A DNA stretch of 64,000 nucleotides from Planctomycetaceae bacterium. GTDB taxonomy: Bacteria; Planctomycetota; Planctomycetia; Planctomycetales; Planctomycetaceae. The translations under genes were made by a program, and so were the position numbers. The DNA is taken from contig JANQRQ010000339.1 in assembly GCA_028284485.1 (NCBI GenBank), positions 18,910-82,909 of the forward strand, read 5' to 3'. The notes beneath the pieces were generated by a model. The model saw nothing but the letters and a program-made list of their open reading frames with translations, searched no databases and was not told the DNA's origin. This document shows positions 63,871-64,000 of this stretch, one piece after another (the first letter of the stretch is position 1; every line of letters begins with the position of its first letter).

Positions 63871-64000
63871 ATGAATCCGGCCGATCTCAAATATGCCAAA
63901 ACCCATGAATGGATACACGTTGACGGAGACGTTGCAACGATCGGGATTACCGATTTCGCCGTCGCGGCTTTGACCGACTTAGTCTACGTCGATCTTCCCG
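63871..64000 (+). CDS. gcvH: Glycine cleavage system H protein, N-terminal part (3' end outside window)
   Basis: The first 43 residues of a Gcv[21 protein letters not shown] then [19 protein letters not shown], the conserved lipoyl-domain start. The lipoylated Lys lies beyond the window. ATG 63871 is preferred because GAGG lies ~9 bases upstream; ATG 63862 has no room for one. It carries the methylamine arm between glycine dehydrogenase and aminomethyltransferase. Confidence 0.93.
   Translation, partial: MNPADLKYAKTHEWIHVDGDVATIGITDFAVAALTDLVYVDLP

Overview
The window is a dense bacterial chromosome segment, almost certainly from a planctomycete (Planctomycetota, probably the Planctomycetaceae or a close relative). 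The evidence is a set of lineage-typical proteins: a DUF1559 prepilin-like protein with an H-x9-DG motif, a DUF1571 protein, a DUF1570-type metalloprotease, a short PEGA lipoprotein, a short secreted protein with a carboxypeptidase-regulatory-like fold, a Ser/Thr kinase followed by a membrane segment and a beta-helix-like region, and a YrdC/low-molecular-weight phosphatase fusion next to rpiB. Genes are short-spaced and mostly housekeeping. I saw no rRNA or tRNA genes, no insertion sequence, no phage and no CRISPR array.

Layout. 1-3.5 kb: the tail of a TPR protein, a small membrane protein, a PIG-L deacetylase and a divergent NagB/PIG-L fusion. 3.9-6 kb: a thioredoxin-fold lipoprotein that lacks the redox cysteines, a clear terminator, then lexA. 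6.1-11.8 kb: a signalling block with an NtrC-type regulator, a PP2C phosphatase, a histidine kinase and a PEGA lipoprotein. 11.8-14.9 kb: an Mla/MCE lipid-transport operon (mlaE-mlaF-mlaD order). 15-19 kb: secreted planctomycete proteins separated by unusually long non-coding gaps. 19.2-21.2 kb: panC-lgt. 21.4-25 kb: an ECF sigma factor, sppA and a YHS-like protein. 25.1-28.7 kb: hpnD/hpnC (squalene synthesis) divergent from der. 29-32.8 kb: an HlyD-like protein, two unknown cytoplasmic proteins and a six-bladed NHL propeller.

33-37.1 kb is the most interesting region. A full cobalamin riboswitch on the minus strand precedes five co-directional genes: a DUF1559 pilin-like protein, a cysteine-rich small lipoprotein, a DUF71/COG2102 PP-loop protein, a DUF6580-like membrane protein and a BtuF-like cobalamin-binding protein. 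This looks like a B12 acquisition or salvage unit with a pilin-like surface component, which I do not recognise as a described system.

37.4-48.6 kb: an SDR enzyme, Sua5, a TPR lipoprotein with a planctomycete AAA+ ATPase and a secreted protein, a Rieske ferredoxin, an LpxL/HtrB-like acyltransferase, a Gfo/Idh/MocA enzyme, tyrS and a CPBP protease. 49-53.7 kb: trpC, a Nudix-like protein, a secreted protein, and a pyrB-pyrC pair in which the dihydroorotase has lost several metal and substrate ligands. 54-64 kb: the kinase, korAB (2-oxoacid:ferredoxin oxidoreductase) flanked by two CBS-domain proteins, a receiver-like protein, a degenerate YrdC fused to a phosphatase, rpiB, and the start of gcvH running off the end.

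Functional calls rest on motif and family recognition by eye. Starts were chosen from Shine-Dalgarno placement and where conserved domains begin, and several are shorter than the longest open frame.
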